Assembly (NCBI GenBank): GCA_020063075.1
Contig: JAGUVE010000065.1
Coordinates: 1-11,850 of the forward strand
Direction of reading: 5' to 3'
Origin: Parcubacteria group bacterium
GTDB lineage: Bacteria; Patescibacteriota; Minisyncoccia; Minisyncoccales; JAGUVE01
DNA: 11,850 nt
A program made the position numbers and the translations under genes. The notes under the pieces are model-generated. The model saw only the letters and a list, made by a program, of their open reading frames with translations. It was not told where the DNA came from and ran no database searches. Within the stretch, counting starts at the first letter, position 1; each line of letters opens with the position of its first letter. Positions 1 to 6,342 of this stretch are shown here, in pieces.

Positions 1-329
1 CTAAATCAATCGCTGTCGATGGCTCCTTGTGGCTCTTAACCAAAGATAACGAAATATATCGCTATCGCCGGGGCGAATTTCAAGAGAAATTAAAAATCAA
101 TCTATTTCCGGAGCTTAAAAGCCCGACTAAAATTTGGACAAATGATTCTCTTCCCTATCTTTATATCTCAGAACCTTCTCAAAAACGAATAATCATTTTA
201 ACCAAAACCGGAAAAATCTTTAAACAATATCAGAGTGAAAGGTTCAATGAGCTGCTTGACTTTACCGTCTCAAGCGGCGGAAAAACAATCTACCTCCTAA
301 ACGGTTCAAAAATCTATCAATTATTTTAA
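1..329 (+). CDS. C-terminal part of an unidentified propeller-like protein (5' truncated)
   Basis: The reading frame is open from base 3 to the TAA at 327-329 and enters from outside the window, so the start is missing; the TTG at 27 is not a convincing start because coding sense continues upstream. About 108 residues are visible. They alternate short hydrophobic strands with polar turns (for example AVDGSLWLLTKDNEIYRY and KTIYLLNGSKIYQLF), the rhythm of beta-propeller blades, but I recognise no family motif. The residue pattern resembles a sugar-lactonase/NHL-type blade; that is inference. It is convergent with rplL, and the two coding regions overlap by 9 bp (321-329), leaving no room for a separate terminator. 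Confidence 0.6.
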   Translation, partial: KSIAVDGSLWLLTKDNEIYRYRRGEFQEKLKINLFPELKSPTKIWTNDSLPYLYISEPSQKRIIILTKTGKIFKQYQSERFNELLDFTVSSGGKTIYLLNGSKIYQLF

Positions 330-770
330 CTCCACTTTGGCGCCGGCGGCTTCAAACTTCTTTTTAATCTCTTCTGCCTCTTCCTTTTTGGCGTTTTCTT
401 TCAAAACCTGGGGAGCGGCTGCCGCGGCATCAACCATGTCCTTTGATTCTTTTAAACCCTTGCCCGTAACATCTCTCACCACTTTTATCACCTCAATTTT
501 TTTATCGCCAGTCGCCGTCAAAACAACGTTAAAAACTGATTTCTCTTCTGCCGCGGGAGCGGCACCGGCCGCCGCGGGAGCGGCTGCTACCACTTGAGGA
601 GCTGCTGAAACCCCAAACTTTTTCTCCAAAACTTTTACCAGTTCTGCTAAATCCAAAACCGACATCGTTTCAATCTCCTCTACTAATTTCTTGAACTTTT
701 CCGGAATTTCTATTTTTTCTTCCTTGCCCGCCGTAGCTTCAGCGGAGGCGGGTTTTTTTTCTTCCGTCAT
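321..770 (-). CDS. rplL: 50S ribosomal protein L7/L12
   Basis: L7/L12 forms the ribosomal stalk that recruits and stimulates translational GTPases; dimers bind the C-terminal helix of L10. The N-terminal dimerisation domain is at about residues 22-53 (EKFKKLVEEIETMSVLDLAEL), followed by an Ala/Pro-rich hinge (55-74) and the C-terminal factor-binding domain (78-149, ending EAAGAKVELK). At 149 residues it is longer than the usual 120-130. The excess lies in an N-terminal tail of about 20 residues containing PASAEATAG (7-15), encoded by a GC-rich palindrome, and in an Ala-rich stretch (115-119) in the C-terminal domain. It starts 2 bp after the rplJ stop and shares its transcript. No clear Shine-Dalgarno is seen, so coupling to rplJ is likely. 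Confidence 0.96.
   Translation of the reverse strand: MTEEKKPASAEATAGKEEKIEIPEKFKKLVEEIETMSVLDLAELVKVLEKKFGVSAAPQVVAAAPAAAGAAPAAEEKSVFNVVLTATGDKKIEVIKVVRDVTGKGLKESKDMVDAAAAAPQVLKENAKKEEAEEIKKKFEAAGAKVELK
727..752. repeat. GC-rich palindromic repeat inside rplL
   Basis: This 26-bp quasi-palindrome has arms CCCGCC and GGCGGG around a centre GCttcaGC. On the minus strand it encodes residues 7-15 of L7/L12 (PASAEATAG). It lies in the non-conserved N-terminal tail and keeps the frame. It looks like an inserted mobile-type palindrome, not native L12 sequence. Confidence 0.6.
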
Positions 771-772
771 AT

Positions 773-1285
773 TTATTTTTTAATTGCTGATAAAATACAG
801 ATCAGACCTTTAATATTTCCTTGTAATACGCTGATGAAATTTGAAATTGGGGCCGAAACACTTCCAACTAATCTTGCCAATAATTCCTCTTTTGTCGGCA
901 ATTTTGCCAATTCAATGATTTTTTCCGCCTCGACAAAGTTTTTTCCAAAAATTCCTCCCAGAATTTTTAAATTGGCGTTGGCGGCGGCTAATTGGTAAAC
1001 GGTCTTGGCCGGGGATATCTCGTTTTTGTATCCAAAGATTGCGGCAATTTCTCCTTTTAGCTTTTTGAAATCAATTTCCAGCCCCGCATTTTTAAAAACA
1101 AACCCCAATAAGGTTTTTTTCGCCACCTTGAGCTCACTGCCCCCTTTTTTTAATTTTTTTCTTAAATCCGATAAATCCTTCACTTTTAAACCGGTGAAAT
1201 CGGCAAAAATAATTATTCTTTGCTTCCCTGTCTTTTCCTTTAAACCCTCGATAATTTTTTTCTTTTGTTCTTTGGTTAATGGCAT
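773..1285 (-). CDS. rplJ: 50S ribosomal protein L10
   Basis: L10 anchors the L7/L12 dimers to 23S rRNA at the stalk base. The 170-residue product has the family length. The N-terminal rRNA-binding domain begins MPLTKEQKKKIIEGLKEK and contains the familiar IIFADFTGLKVKDLSDLRKKLK and KVAKKTLL segments; the C-terminal helical segment carrying the L12-binding sites runs from about residue 128. The ATG at 1285 gives the standard N-terminus. It is the first gene of rplJ-rplL, directly behind an L10 leader RNA, so autogenous control by the L10-L12 complex is expected. Unlike many bacteria, rplK-rplA are not directly upstream; a propeller-protein gene is. Confidence 0.95.
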   Translation of the reverse strand: MPLTKEQKKKIIEGLKEKTGKQRIIIFADFTGLKVKDLSDLRKKLKKGGSELKVAKKTLLGFVFKNAGLEIDFKKLKGEIAAIFGYKNEISPAKTVYQLAAANANLKILGGIFGKNFVEAEKIIELAKLPTKEELLARLVGSVSAPISNFISVLQGNIKGLICILSAIKK

Positions 1286-1303
1286 AAAATAAAAATGTCT
1301 GCT

Positions 1304-1388
1304 GCCGCAGACAAAATTGAGCGGTCAAGAACAGTTCTTGACCAAATTGTGCCTCGGCAGGTCTTAATTTTTGCCTGCTGTCTGCAGC
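1304..1388 (-). promoter_or_regulatory. L10 leader (autoregulatory mRNA structure of rplJ-rplL)
   Basis: Read on the minus strand, a closing stem pairs GCTGCAGAC (1388-1380) with GTCTGCGGC (1312-1304). Inside it an arm pairs GCAGGC with GCCTGC-type sequence around AAAAATTAAGA and is followed by CGAGG, matching my memory of the conserved L10 leader pattern (ACAGCAGG, TTAA, CCTGCCGAGG). A second arm pairs GGTCAAGAAC with GTTCTTGACC (10 bp, 1-nt loop, 1323-1343). This three-way-junction layout and the position 19 nt before rplJ fit the L10(L12) binding leader that represses translation of the operon. Confidence 0.85.
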
Positions 1389-1399
1389 GTTGTAATATT

Positions 1400-1428
1400 T
1401 AAGTAGCAAACTTCTGTTTCTTTGTCAA
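1400..1428 (-). promoter_or_regulatory. Candidate promoter of rplJ-rplL
   Basis: A perfect -35 box TTGACA (1428-1423) is separated by 17 bp from TACTTA (1405-1400), preceded by TGC as an extended -10. The predicted start near 1393 lies just before the first stem of the L10 leader (1388), which supports the call although the -10 is weak. Its -35 box overlaps the TCAA flank of the element at 1429-1541. Confidence 0.5.
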
Positions 1429-1541
1429 CCCCCCCCACCTAATTTTATGAGGGCTTATGGTAATAGATAATCAGAGCCGATAGGCGGCTTCGCCTTATAG
1501 GTTTCGACAACCACAAACTTTCACTGAATTAGGTGTGGGGG
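1429..1541. mobile_element. Small inverted-repeat (MITE-like) element flanked by TCAA
   Basis: The left end is eight C followed by ACCTAATT (1429-1444); the reverse complement of the right end (1541 inward) is CCCCCACACCTAATT. They agree at 14 of 15 aligned positions. TCAA flanks both sides (1425-1428 and 1542-1545), as a 4-bp target duplication would. The inside is non-coding with a hairpin around AGGCG-gctt-CGCCT (about 1479-1501). It fits a miniature inverted-repeat element, or the shared hairpin end of the flanking transcripts; I cannot name the parent transposon. Confidence 0.45.
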
Positions 1542-1557
1542 TCAATCCTTCATTTTT

Positions 1558-3369
1558 TTATTCCAAAGAAGTTGAAAGTTCTAATTCCTTAACTTTTTCC
1601 CAGTCAATTTCGTTAAGAACGGTGATTTTGTCGTCGCCGATGATATAAAGATAATCATTGATATATATCGCGCGCTTGACCGAATTTTGACTTATGGCTT
1701 TTCGAAGCCACACTTTAGCCGGTGCAAGCCTGCATGACACGCTTGCTGGGCATTCACCCGGCACCGTGTAAGAAAACACATATCCGCCCTTGCTTCCGGG
1801 TAAAAAGAAAATATTGTGCTTTTTGTCCAGCAGAAACGCGTGGTAATTATTCGCCACTTCTGACCAATATTCATCCAATAAATATTTATCAAGCTCTATC
1901 GGATTATTTTTATTTGAAACATCAAATAATGAAATCTTTACTTGCGAACCCTCCATGCCAATTCCCAAAATATGCGTTTGGTCCAACGGATGCAAGTAGG
2001 AAGAGTACCCCGGAATTTTCAGTTCTCCTGCCATTACAGGATTTTTGGGATTTTCCAAATCAAGGACATAAAAGGGATCCGTCTGGCGAAAAGTAACAAC
2101 ATAACCTTTATCTTCAATAAATCTGACTGAATAAATTCTTTCCTTGAGCCCCAAATCCAAGACATTGCCAAAGATTTTTAAATCTCTGTCCAAGATATAA
2201 ACGTCGTTGGCGCTTCCTCCCCCGCCGAAACCAAATCCAAATCCCCAGCCGAATCTCTCTCCGACGGTGACGGCAACGCGAAGATTGTCCTGATATTCAT
2301 CTAAAGCAAATTGATTAAGAGGATGCCCGGGAACATTGCCTGAAGCTGAAATTTCAAACCCATCAACCATTATTTTCACTATGCCGGTTTTTTCCAAGTC
2401 CCTTTTGCGAACCTTATAATAATCTGCCATTCGGTTATTAAATTCATTTTGGATTCTTAGCCGCTCATCGGAAGACAAGGAATTCAAATGTCTTTCCCAG
2501 AGGAATTGAAATTCGTAAAGTTTAGATTGCTGACTGATGTCATAGTCATTCAGTTTCTCGATTTTTTGGAGGAGGGCGGAAGGCACCAGGTCTTTTCCTT
2601 CCTTGATGAAAAAATCGGCATAGAATTCAATGATATCTCCTGAATAGCCGTAAGTAATATAAATCGACTTCTCTGACATATAGATAATAGAAGCGCCGGA
2701 ATTGCCGACAAATGAAATGTTTCTTTCTATTTTTCCTGAATCGGGATCCAGGGTCATCGATGTAAAATTAACATCTGCCGGGAAAGGAATAACGGGATGA
2801 TATATTTCTTTGCAATCTATTATTAAAGGACTCTCCCCTGCTGTCAAAGGCCTTATTGGACAGGGATTTGACGCGTCAATTCTGTTTTGAGTAACCAGAT
2901 AAACTTTGTTTTTATAAAGACGGCTTCCAACAATACCGGTATTATTTTCTAATTTTATTTTCCATTTTTCCTTGGGCGACTTGGAGTCAGAAACGTCGTA
3001 GCCGTAAATTTCATTTGCGGCGGCAGAAAATACAACTAAAACATTCTGCGATAAAAGCAAGTCGCCGCTTTTCCCTTTAATTTCGGAATCAATCGCCAAG
3101 TCGGTTGGCGGAAATGCCTTAATTATTTTCGTTCCGGGTTCCTGGTAATAAGGAGGCATTATTTTTTCTTGAGGCAAAATTCCCATTCGCCAATCCAAAA
3201 TTCTAAAAATTTGACCGGGAGAGAAATAAATTTCCCTGCCGTCTGTTTTAACAATATCCGGCTCGTCAACGCCCGGAACCTGAACCGTTGTTTCGGAAAC
3301 CCTCTCTGGCGCGCCCCCGCCCCCTCCCTTGCCATTTTCTTTTACTAAAGGAGAAAGAGAAGGGGGCAT
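1558..3369 (-). CDS. Beta-propeller domain protein, main body (C-terminal beta-propeller secreted-protein family)
   Basis: The 603-residue frame carries the hallmark of the Pfam Beta_propel family: SETTVQVPGVDEPDIVKTDG at residues 25-44, where family members have S.TNVQV.GVDEaDIVKTDG. Later family-like segments are YSSYLHPLDQTHILGIG and a Gly/Phe-rich FGFGFGGGG loop. Such proteins are extracytoplasmic propellers of unknown function. This frame has no signal peptide; that sits in the preceding frame (3369-3698), which ends in TAATG overlapping this ATG by 1 nt. An AGAGAGGG purine tract 5 nt upstream could act as a ribosome binding site. The pair is therefore either a frameshifted single gene or translationally coupled halves. 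It is last in the def-pcm-mltG run. Confidence 0.8.
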   Translation of the reverse strand: MPPSLSPLVKENGKGGGGGAPERVSETTVQVPGVDEPDIVKTDGREIYFSPGQIFRILDWRMGILPQEKIMPPYYQEPGTKIIKAFPPTDLAIDSEIKGKSGDLLLSQNVLVVFSAAANEIYGYDVSDSKSPKEKWKIKLENNTGIVGSRLYKNKVYLVTQNRIDASNPCPIRPLTAGESPLIIDCKEIYHPVIPFPADVNFTSMTLDPDSGKIERNISFVGNSGASIIYMSEKSIYITYGYSGDIIEFYADFFIKEGKDLVPSALLQKIEKLNDYDISQQSKLYEFQFLWERHLNSLSSDERLRIQNEFNNRMADYYKVRKRDLEKTGIVKIMVDGFEISASGNVPGHPLNQFALDEYQDNLRVAVTVGERFGWGFGFGFGGGGSANDVYILDRDLKIFGNVLDLGLKERIYSVRFIEDKGYVVTFRQTDPFYVLDLENPKNPVMAGELKIPGYSSYLHPLDQTHILGIGMEGSQVKISLFDVSNKNNPIELDKYLLDEYWSEVANNYHAFLLDKKHNIFFLPGSKGGYVFSYTVPGECPASVSCRLAPAKVWLRKAISQNSVKRAIYINDYLYIIGDDKITVLNEIDWEKVKELELSTSLE

Positions 3370-3698
3370 TATTCCCTCTCTCTAAAAAAGTCGCTTCCGA
3401 TAGTAAAAATTTCGGCTTCAGATTTTGCCTCCTCTAAATATGCCTTGAATTCTTCTTCAGAAACGAATTTTTTAATGTCCTTTATTTCCCGACCGGGAGT
3501 TAAAGGGCCGGAACCGGAAGGCGGACTGGGTTTTATAAAAGGAATACCGGGAAATAGACGGGAAAATTCGTATTTTAAATTTTCATAATTTAAAAAAACA
3601 GCCAAAACACCTGTTAAAAAAACGCCGATTATGAGCAGGATTGCCAAGACGCTGTTAATTCGTTTTCCAAAAAATTTTGCCATATTTTTATAATTCAA
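3369..3698 (-). CDS. Membrane-anchored N-terminal segment of the beta-propeller protein (separate frame)
   Basis: The 109 residues comprise a basic N-terminus, one transmembrane segment (about 15-37, VLAILLIIGVFLTGVLAVFL), a Pro/Gly linker (57-69), and KKFVSEEEFKAYLEEA (76-91). That last segment is the F.S.eE...YL element which, as I remember the family, precedes the propeller domain in intact proteins. It ends in TAA overlapping the ATG of the 603-residue frame. I interpret it as the anchor of the same protein, separated by a frame change near 3371-3385, where the minus strand reads TTTTTTAGAGAGAGGG. It begins 7 bp after the mltG stop, so it is co-transcribed. If it is truly a separate gene, it is a small single-pass membrane protein. 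Confidence 0.65.
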   Translation of the reverse strand: MNYKNMAKFFGKRINSVLAILLIIGVFLTGVLAVFLNYENLKYEFSRLFPGIPFIKPSPPSGSGPLTPGREIKDIKKFVSEEEFKAYLEEAKSEAEIFTIGSDFFRERE

Positions 3699-3705
3699 TA
3701 TAATT

Positions 3706-4761
3706 TTACTTCAGATATTTTGCCCGGGCAAAATTATGCTCTTTAAAGGTTTTGCTGAAAATTGTTTTTCCTTCGGGAGTGGACAAATAATACCAATAAT
3801 CGCTATCTTCAGGGTATACCGCGGCTAAAATTGAGTCAAGACCGGGGTTAGAAATGGGCCCTTTTGGCAACCCTAAGTATTTATAAGTATTGTATGGTGA
3901 ATCAATTTGAGTGTCCTCTGTTGAAATTCTTGCCCCGTAGGGTCGCGAAGCGACTCCTTCGGGGTTTATTGTTTTTTTAATGTAAGTTATGGTGGCATCA
4001 ACCTGAAGCGGCATACCTATTTTTAACCTTTTCCATAAAATTCCGGAAACCAATTTTTTGTCCTCAAGCGTCCTTACCTCTTTTTCAATTAAAGAAGCCA
4101 TTGTTAATATTTCAAAAATTGTTTTGCCTTGTTTTTCCATTGTTTCTCTTGGTTCAGGAGCCAATTTTTTATTGAAATTATCTAAAAAAATTTTAATAAT
4201 TTCTTTGGTTCCTTGTGAGGGATATAAATAATAAGTGTCCGGGAATAAAAAACCTTCCAAAGAAATGTCATCGGGGGCGCTTTCTAAAAAATTAAATTCG
4301 CTTTTAAAATCTCGGGTTTTAAATTCTTTGAGATTGGGTTTGGTCAAAATTAGGTCTAAACTATATTTCAATAACTCCTCTTTAGTAAAATTAATCTGCG
4401 TGGGATTTATTAATTTCTCTTCAATTTGGTTTAAATTAAATCCTTCGGGAATGGTAACTTTTATTTTAGCTGTTTCTCCAGTAATTATTTTATCCGCAAG
4501 AACAAAAATTGTATCATCTGGGGTCAATAAATAAACCCCGGATTTTAAATCGGTTGCTTTGCCTCTTATTAAAACATAAAAATAAAAAGGGAATCCGAAT
4601 TTAAGAAACCCCTCCTTTTTCAGATTTTTGGCAATTTCCTCTAAATTTTCTCCCTTTTTGACCTCAAAAAGACCGCTGTTGTAATTCGACAAAATATAGA
4701 TATAAAAAAAAGCGGAAAACAAAAGAAGGATAAGGATTAGAAAGAGTAAAATTTTTCTCAT
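3706..4761 (-). CDS. mltG: Endolytic murein transglycosylase MltG (YceG-like)
   Basis: MltG is an inner-membrane lytic transglycosylase that cleaves nascent peptidoglycan strands and is thought to set glycan length. The 351 residues have an N-terminal membrane anchor (3-24), a LysM-like segment (FEVKKGENLEEIAKNLKKEG, 32-51) and the YceG catalytic domain. The conserved block MASLIEKEVRTLEDKKLVSG (221-240) contains the likely catalytic Glu226, followed by RLKIGMPLQVDATITY and DSPYNTYKYLGLPKGPISNPG (287-307). Between these lies PEGVASRPYG (267-276), encoded by a palindrome and apparently extra to the family. The start ATG overlaps the pcm TGA (ATGA), indicating translational coupling. Confidence 0.93.
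   Translation of the reverse strand: MRKILLFLILILLLFSAFFYIYILSNYNSGLFEVKKGENLEEIAKNLKKEGFLKFGFPFYFYVLIRGKATDLKSGVYLLTPDDTIFVLADKIITGETAKIKVTIPEGFNLNQIEEKLINPTQINFTKEELLKYSLDLILTKPNLKEFKTRDFKSEFNFLESAPDDISLEGFLFPDTYYLYPSQGTKEIIKIFLDNFNKKLAPEPRETMEKQGKTIFEILTMASLIEKEVRTLEDKKLVSGILWKRLKIGMPLQVDATITYIKKTINPEGVASRPYGARISTEDTQIDSPYNTYKYLGLPKGPISNPGLDSILAAVYPEDSDYWYYLSTPEGKTIFSKTFKEHNFARAKYLK
3933..3964. repeat. Long palindrome inside mltG
   Basis: A roughly 32-bp hairpin-forming sequence has outer arms CCCCG and CGGGG, with GTCGC-gaa-GCGAC at the centre and a few mismatches. It encodes PEGVASRPYG in a loop between two conserved MltG blocks, in frame. It resembles the other GC-rich palindromes of the window. 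Confidence 0.6.
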
Positions 4762-5393
4762 TTTTCTATTAACGGCACGAAAACAAACCCGGGATATTCG
4801 GTTTCTTCAAACTCCGCCGCAGATTTTTTAACAAATAGCCAGATTGACGCGCCAATCGGCGTCACTATCTTTCCCCCAATTTTTAACTGTTCTTTCCAGG
4901 CGCCGGGAAGTTTCTCGGCGCTGGCTGATGCCAAAATCTTATCAAACCCTTCGGCAAGCTCAGGGCGAGAGGCGTATTGCGGATATCCCTTTGAACCGTC
5001 AACGCAAATAAACTCAACCGTTCCCTTTTCCATGAAATTATATTTTGCAACGTTATTTTTTCCGAATTCCACTAATTCGGGAATTCGATCAATAGCTATG
5101 ACTTTTCCTTTTTGGCTCACTATTTCAGCCAACAAAGCCGTTGTCCAACCGGAACCCGAACCAACATCCAAAATTTTATCCTCGGGTTGGGGTTGAAGTT
5201 GTTCCAGCATAAAAGCAACAACCAGCGGCTGAGAAATTGTCTGACCAAAACCAATAGGCAGAGCTTCGTTAACCTCTGCCAAGTCCTTCATATCTTCAGG
5301 CAAAAAATCAACTCTTTTGATTTTCCTGAAGGCATCAATTATTCTCGGCGTCTTTAGCCAACCCTCTTGAATTAAATTGTCAATTAGGGACAT
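4758..5393 (-). CDS. pcm: Protein-L-isoaspartate O-methyltransferase
   Basis: PCMT methylates isoaspartyl residues with S-adenosylmethionine and so starts repair of aged proteins in the cytoplasm. The 211-residue length fits. NEALPIGFGQTISQPLVVAFM (42-62) is the family's substrate/active-site block, LDVGSGSGWTTALLAE (75-90) is SAM motif I, and LKIGGKIVTPIG (170-181) is the late GG.L..P.G strand. Between GYPQYA and FDKI, where homologues read nearly directly (GyP.yAPYDrI), there is SRPELAEG (142-149), encoded by a palindromic repeat. The stop TGA overlaps the mltG ATG by 4 bp, and the start is 4 bp after the def stop. Confidence 0.93.
   Translation of the reverse strand: MSLIDNLIQEGWLKTPRIIDAFRKIKRVDFLPEDMKDLAEVNEALPIGFGQTISQPLVVAFMLEQLQPQPEDKILDVGSGSGWTTALLAEIVSQKGKVIAIDRIPELVEFGKNNVAKYNFMEKGTVEFICVDGSKGYPQYASRPELAEGFDKILASASAEKLPGAWKEQLKIGGKIVTPIGASIWLFVKKSAAEFEETEYPGFVFVPLIEK
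4948..4966. repeat. Short palindromic repeat inside pcm
   Basis: On the minus strand this is CCCTGAGCTTGCCGAAGGG, a quasi-palindrome with CCCT/AGGG ends, encoding RPELAEG. I recall closely related CCTGAGC-TGCCGAAGG sequences as dispersed repeats in bacterial and CPR genomes; that is memory, not a search result. Confidence 0.55.
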
Positions 5394-5397
5394 TAAA

Positions 5398-5937
5398 TTA
5401 CTGCGAGCAGTAGGCTCGTTGTTTTAATTTTTTTCTCAGCTTTAATCTCTGCCAAAAACTAATTCTATTGATGATTAAAATCCCATTCAAATGGTCAATT
5501 TCGTGCTGGATTATTCTGGATAGCATTGCCCCCTCTAAATACCCGGCGTTCGCGGGACTTTTTGAAATAAGCTCATCCTGCCCCAAACGAATCTTCCTTC
5601 CCGCAATATCTAACGCCTCAACCTCCACTAATTTTTGTCTTTTTATTTCTAAATAAGGTCCGGGCAAACTTAAACAACCTTCTTCTCCCAGTTCGCTATC
5701 TCTGCTCTTTCTCAAAATTTTTGGATTGATAAGGGCAAGCGGGCCCTCTTTGGTTCCTACCACTATTATTCTTTTTGAAACCCCAACCTGAGGAGCGGCT
5801 AAACCGGCCCCATGAACCTTTAGCATTGTTTCTTTCATGTCTTCAATCAGCCGCCTTATTTCCGGAGTAATTTCTTTTACCTCTTTTGATTTTTTCCTTA
5901 AAATTTGGTCCGGATATTTTTTTATTTCTAAAATCAT
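5398..5937 (-). CDS. def: Peptide deformylase
   Basis: Def removes the N-formyl group from nascent proteins using a bound metal ion. The 179 residues begin MILEIKKYPDQILRKKS, the standard deformylase N-terminus. A longer frame to 6024 runs through tRNA-Trp and is rejected. All three motifs are present: GAGLAAPQVG (43-52), EGCLSLPG (86-93; metal ligand Cys88) and QHEIDH (144-149; ligands His145 and His149, catalytic Glu146). SPANAGY (127-133) before the HExxH helix appears inserted and is encoded by a palindrome. The last residues overlie a small CGAGC/GCTCG hairpin (5404-5418). It begins a tight run def-pcm-mltG-propeller and follows tRNA-Trp by 41 bp. Confidence 0.95.
   Translation of the reverse strand: MILEIKKYPDQILRKKSKEVKEITPEIRRLIEDMKETMLKVHGAGLAAPQVGVSKRIIVVGTKEGPLALINPKILRKSRDSELGEEGCLSLPGPYLEIKRQKLVEVEALDIAGRKIRLGQDELISKSPANAGYLEGAMLSRIIQHEIDHLNGILIINRISFWQRLKLRKKLKQRAYCSQ
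5542..5556. repeat. Palindromic repeat inside def
   Basis: On the minus strand CCCGCGAACGCCGGG forms CCC/GGG plus GCG/CGC pairs with one bulged base. It encodes SPANAG within an apparent extra loop just before the catalytic HExxH helix of deformylase. Confidence 0.5.
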
Positions 5938-5978
5938 AATAATTGCCTTTATTATTAAAACGGATGAGGCGGGCGATG

Positions 5979-6049
5979 CGGGGGCTGAGGGAATTGAACC
6001 CCCATCAATGCTTTTGGAGAGCATCGTTTTGCCGTTAAACTAAGCCCCC
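5979..6049 (-). tRNA. tRNA-Trp (anticodon CCA)
   Basis: The acceptor stem pairs GGGGGC (6049 inward) with GCCCCC, with discriminator G as expected for Trp. The anticodon stem ATGCT/AGCAT holds the loop CTCCAAA, giving anticodon CCA. The T arm reads GGGGGTTCAATTCCCTC, with TTCAATT as the loop. The 3' CCA is not encoded. It lies 16 bp after rpmG and before def, as in the common rpmG-tRNA-Trp-secE order, but with secE absent. Confidence 0.95.
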
Positions 6050-6065
6050 TATTTGGCGCGAGATA

Positions 6066-6239
6066 CTATTTCTTAACTTCCTTATGTACTGTGTGCTTCC
6101 GGCACCAATTGCAAAATTTCTTCAATTCTAACTTCTTCTCGCCTGTCCCTGTCTTGCCGCCTTTTGATTTGTGAGAATAATAATTTATTCTTTTGCACGC
6201 TTCACACCGCAGTTTTATAAATGGTTTCTTTTTTGCCAT
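6066..6239 (-). CDS. rpmG: 50S ribosomal protein L33
   Basis: The frame starts at ATG 6239 and ends TAG at 6066-6068, encoding 57 residues that begin MAKKKPFIKLRCEACKRINY and end KFCNWCRKHTVHKEVKK. Two CxxC pairs (Cys12/15 and Cys43/46) form the zinc ribbon of the C+ type of L33, a small large-subunit protein near the E site. A Gly/Lys stretch (GGKTGTGEKK, 27-36) occupies the usual variable loop. It lies between tRNA-Thr (26 bp upstream) and tRNA-Trp (16 bp downstream), a conserved bacterial grouping, and is probably co-transcribed and processed with them. Confidence 0.95.
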   Translation of the reverse strand: MAKKKPFIKLRCEACKRINYYSHKSKGGKTGTGEKKLELKKFCNWCRKHTVHKEVKK

Positions 6240-6265
6240 AGTGGTTATACTAAATTAAACTTCTA

Positions 6266-6337
6266 AGCCGAGGACGAGAGTTGAACTCGTGACCTTTCCC
6301 TTACCAAGGGAGTGCTCTGCCACTGAGCTACCTCGGC
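6266..6337 (-). tRNA. tRNA-Thr (anticodon GGT)
   Basis: The acceptor stem pairs GCCGAGG (6337 inward) with CCTCGGC, with discriminator T. The D arm is AGCTCAGTGGCAGAGC. The anticodon loop TTGGTAA sits in a TCCC/GGGA stem and gives anticodon GGT; the first pair of the anticodon stem is a mismatch. The T loop is TTCAACT. CCA is not encoded. It starts 5 bp downstream of the split-barrel gene stop. Confidence 0.94.
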
Positions 6338-6342
6338 AGAAT

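Noticed and set aside
1722..2096. Plus-strand open frame of 124 codons opposite the propeller gene
   Set aside because: It is antisense to a clearly coding frame and has no recognisable motif; shadow reading frame.
3375..3385. Programmed -1 frameshift on TTTTTT joining the two propeller frames
   Set aside because: A -1 slip on that run leads at once to TAG, so any natural shift would have to occur further on, in the GA repeat.
4758..4760. UGA recoded as glycine or tryptophan, as in some CPR groups
   Set aside because: TGA ends pcm in a normal ATGA overlap with mltG, and the conserved Trp codons I checked are TGG.
5938..6024. N-terminal extension of def
   Set aside because: The extra residues are a translation of tRNA-Trp and its spacer; the deformylase N-terminus begins at 5937.
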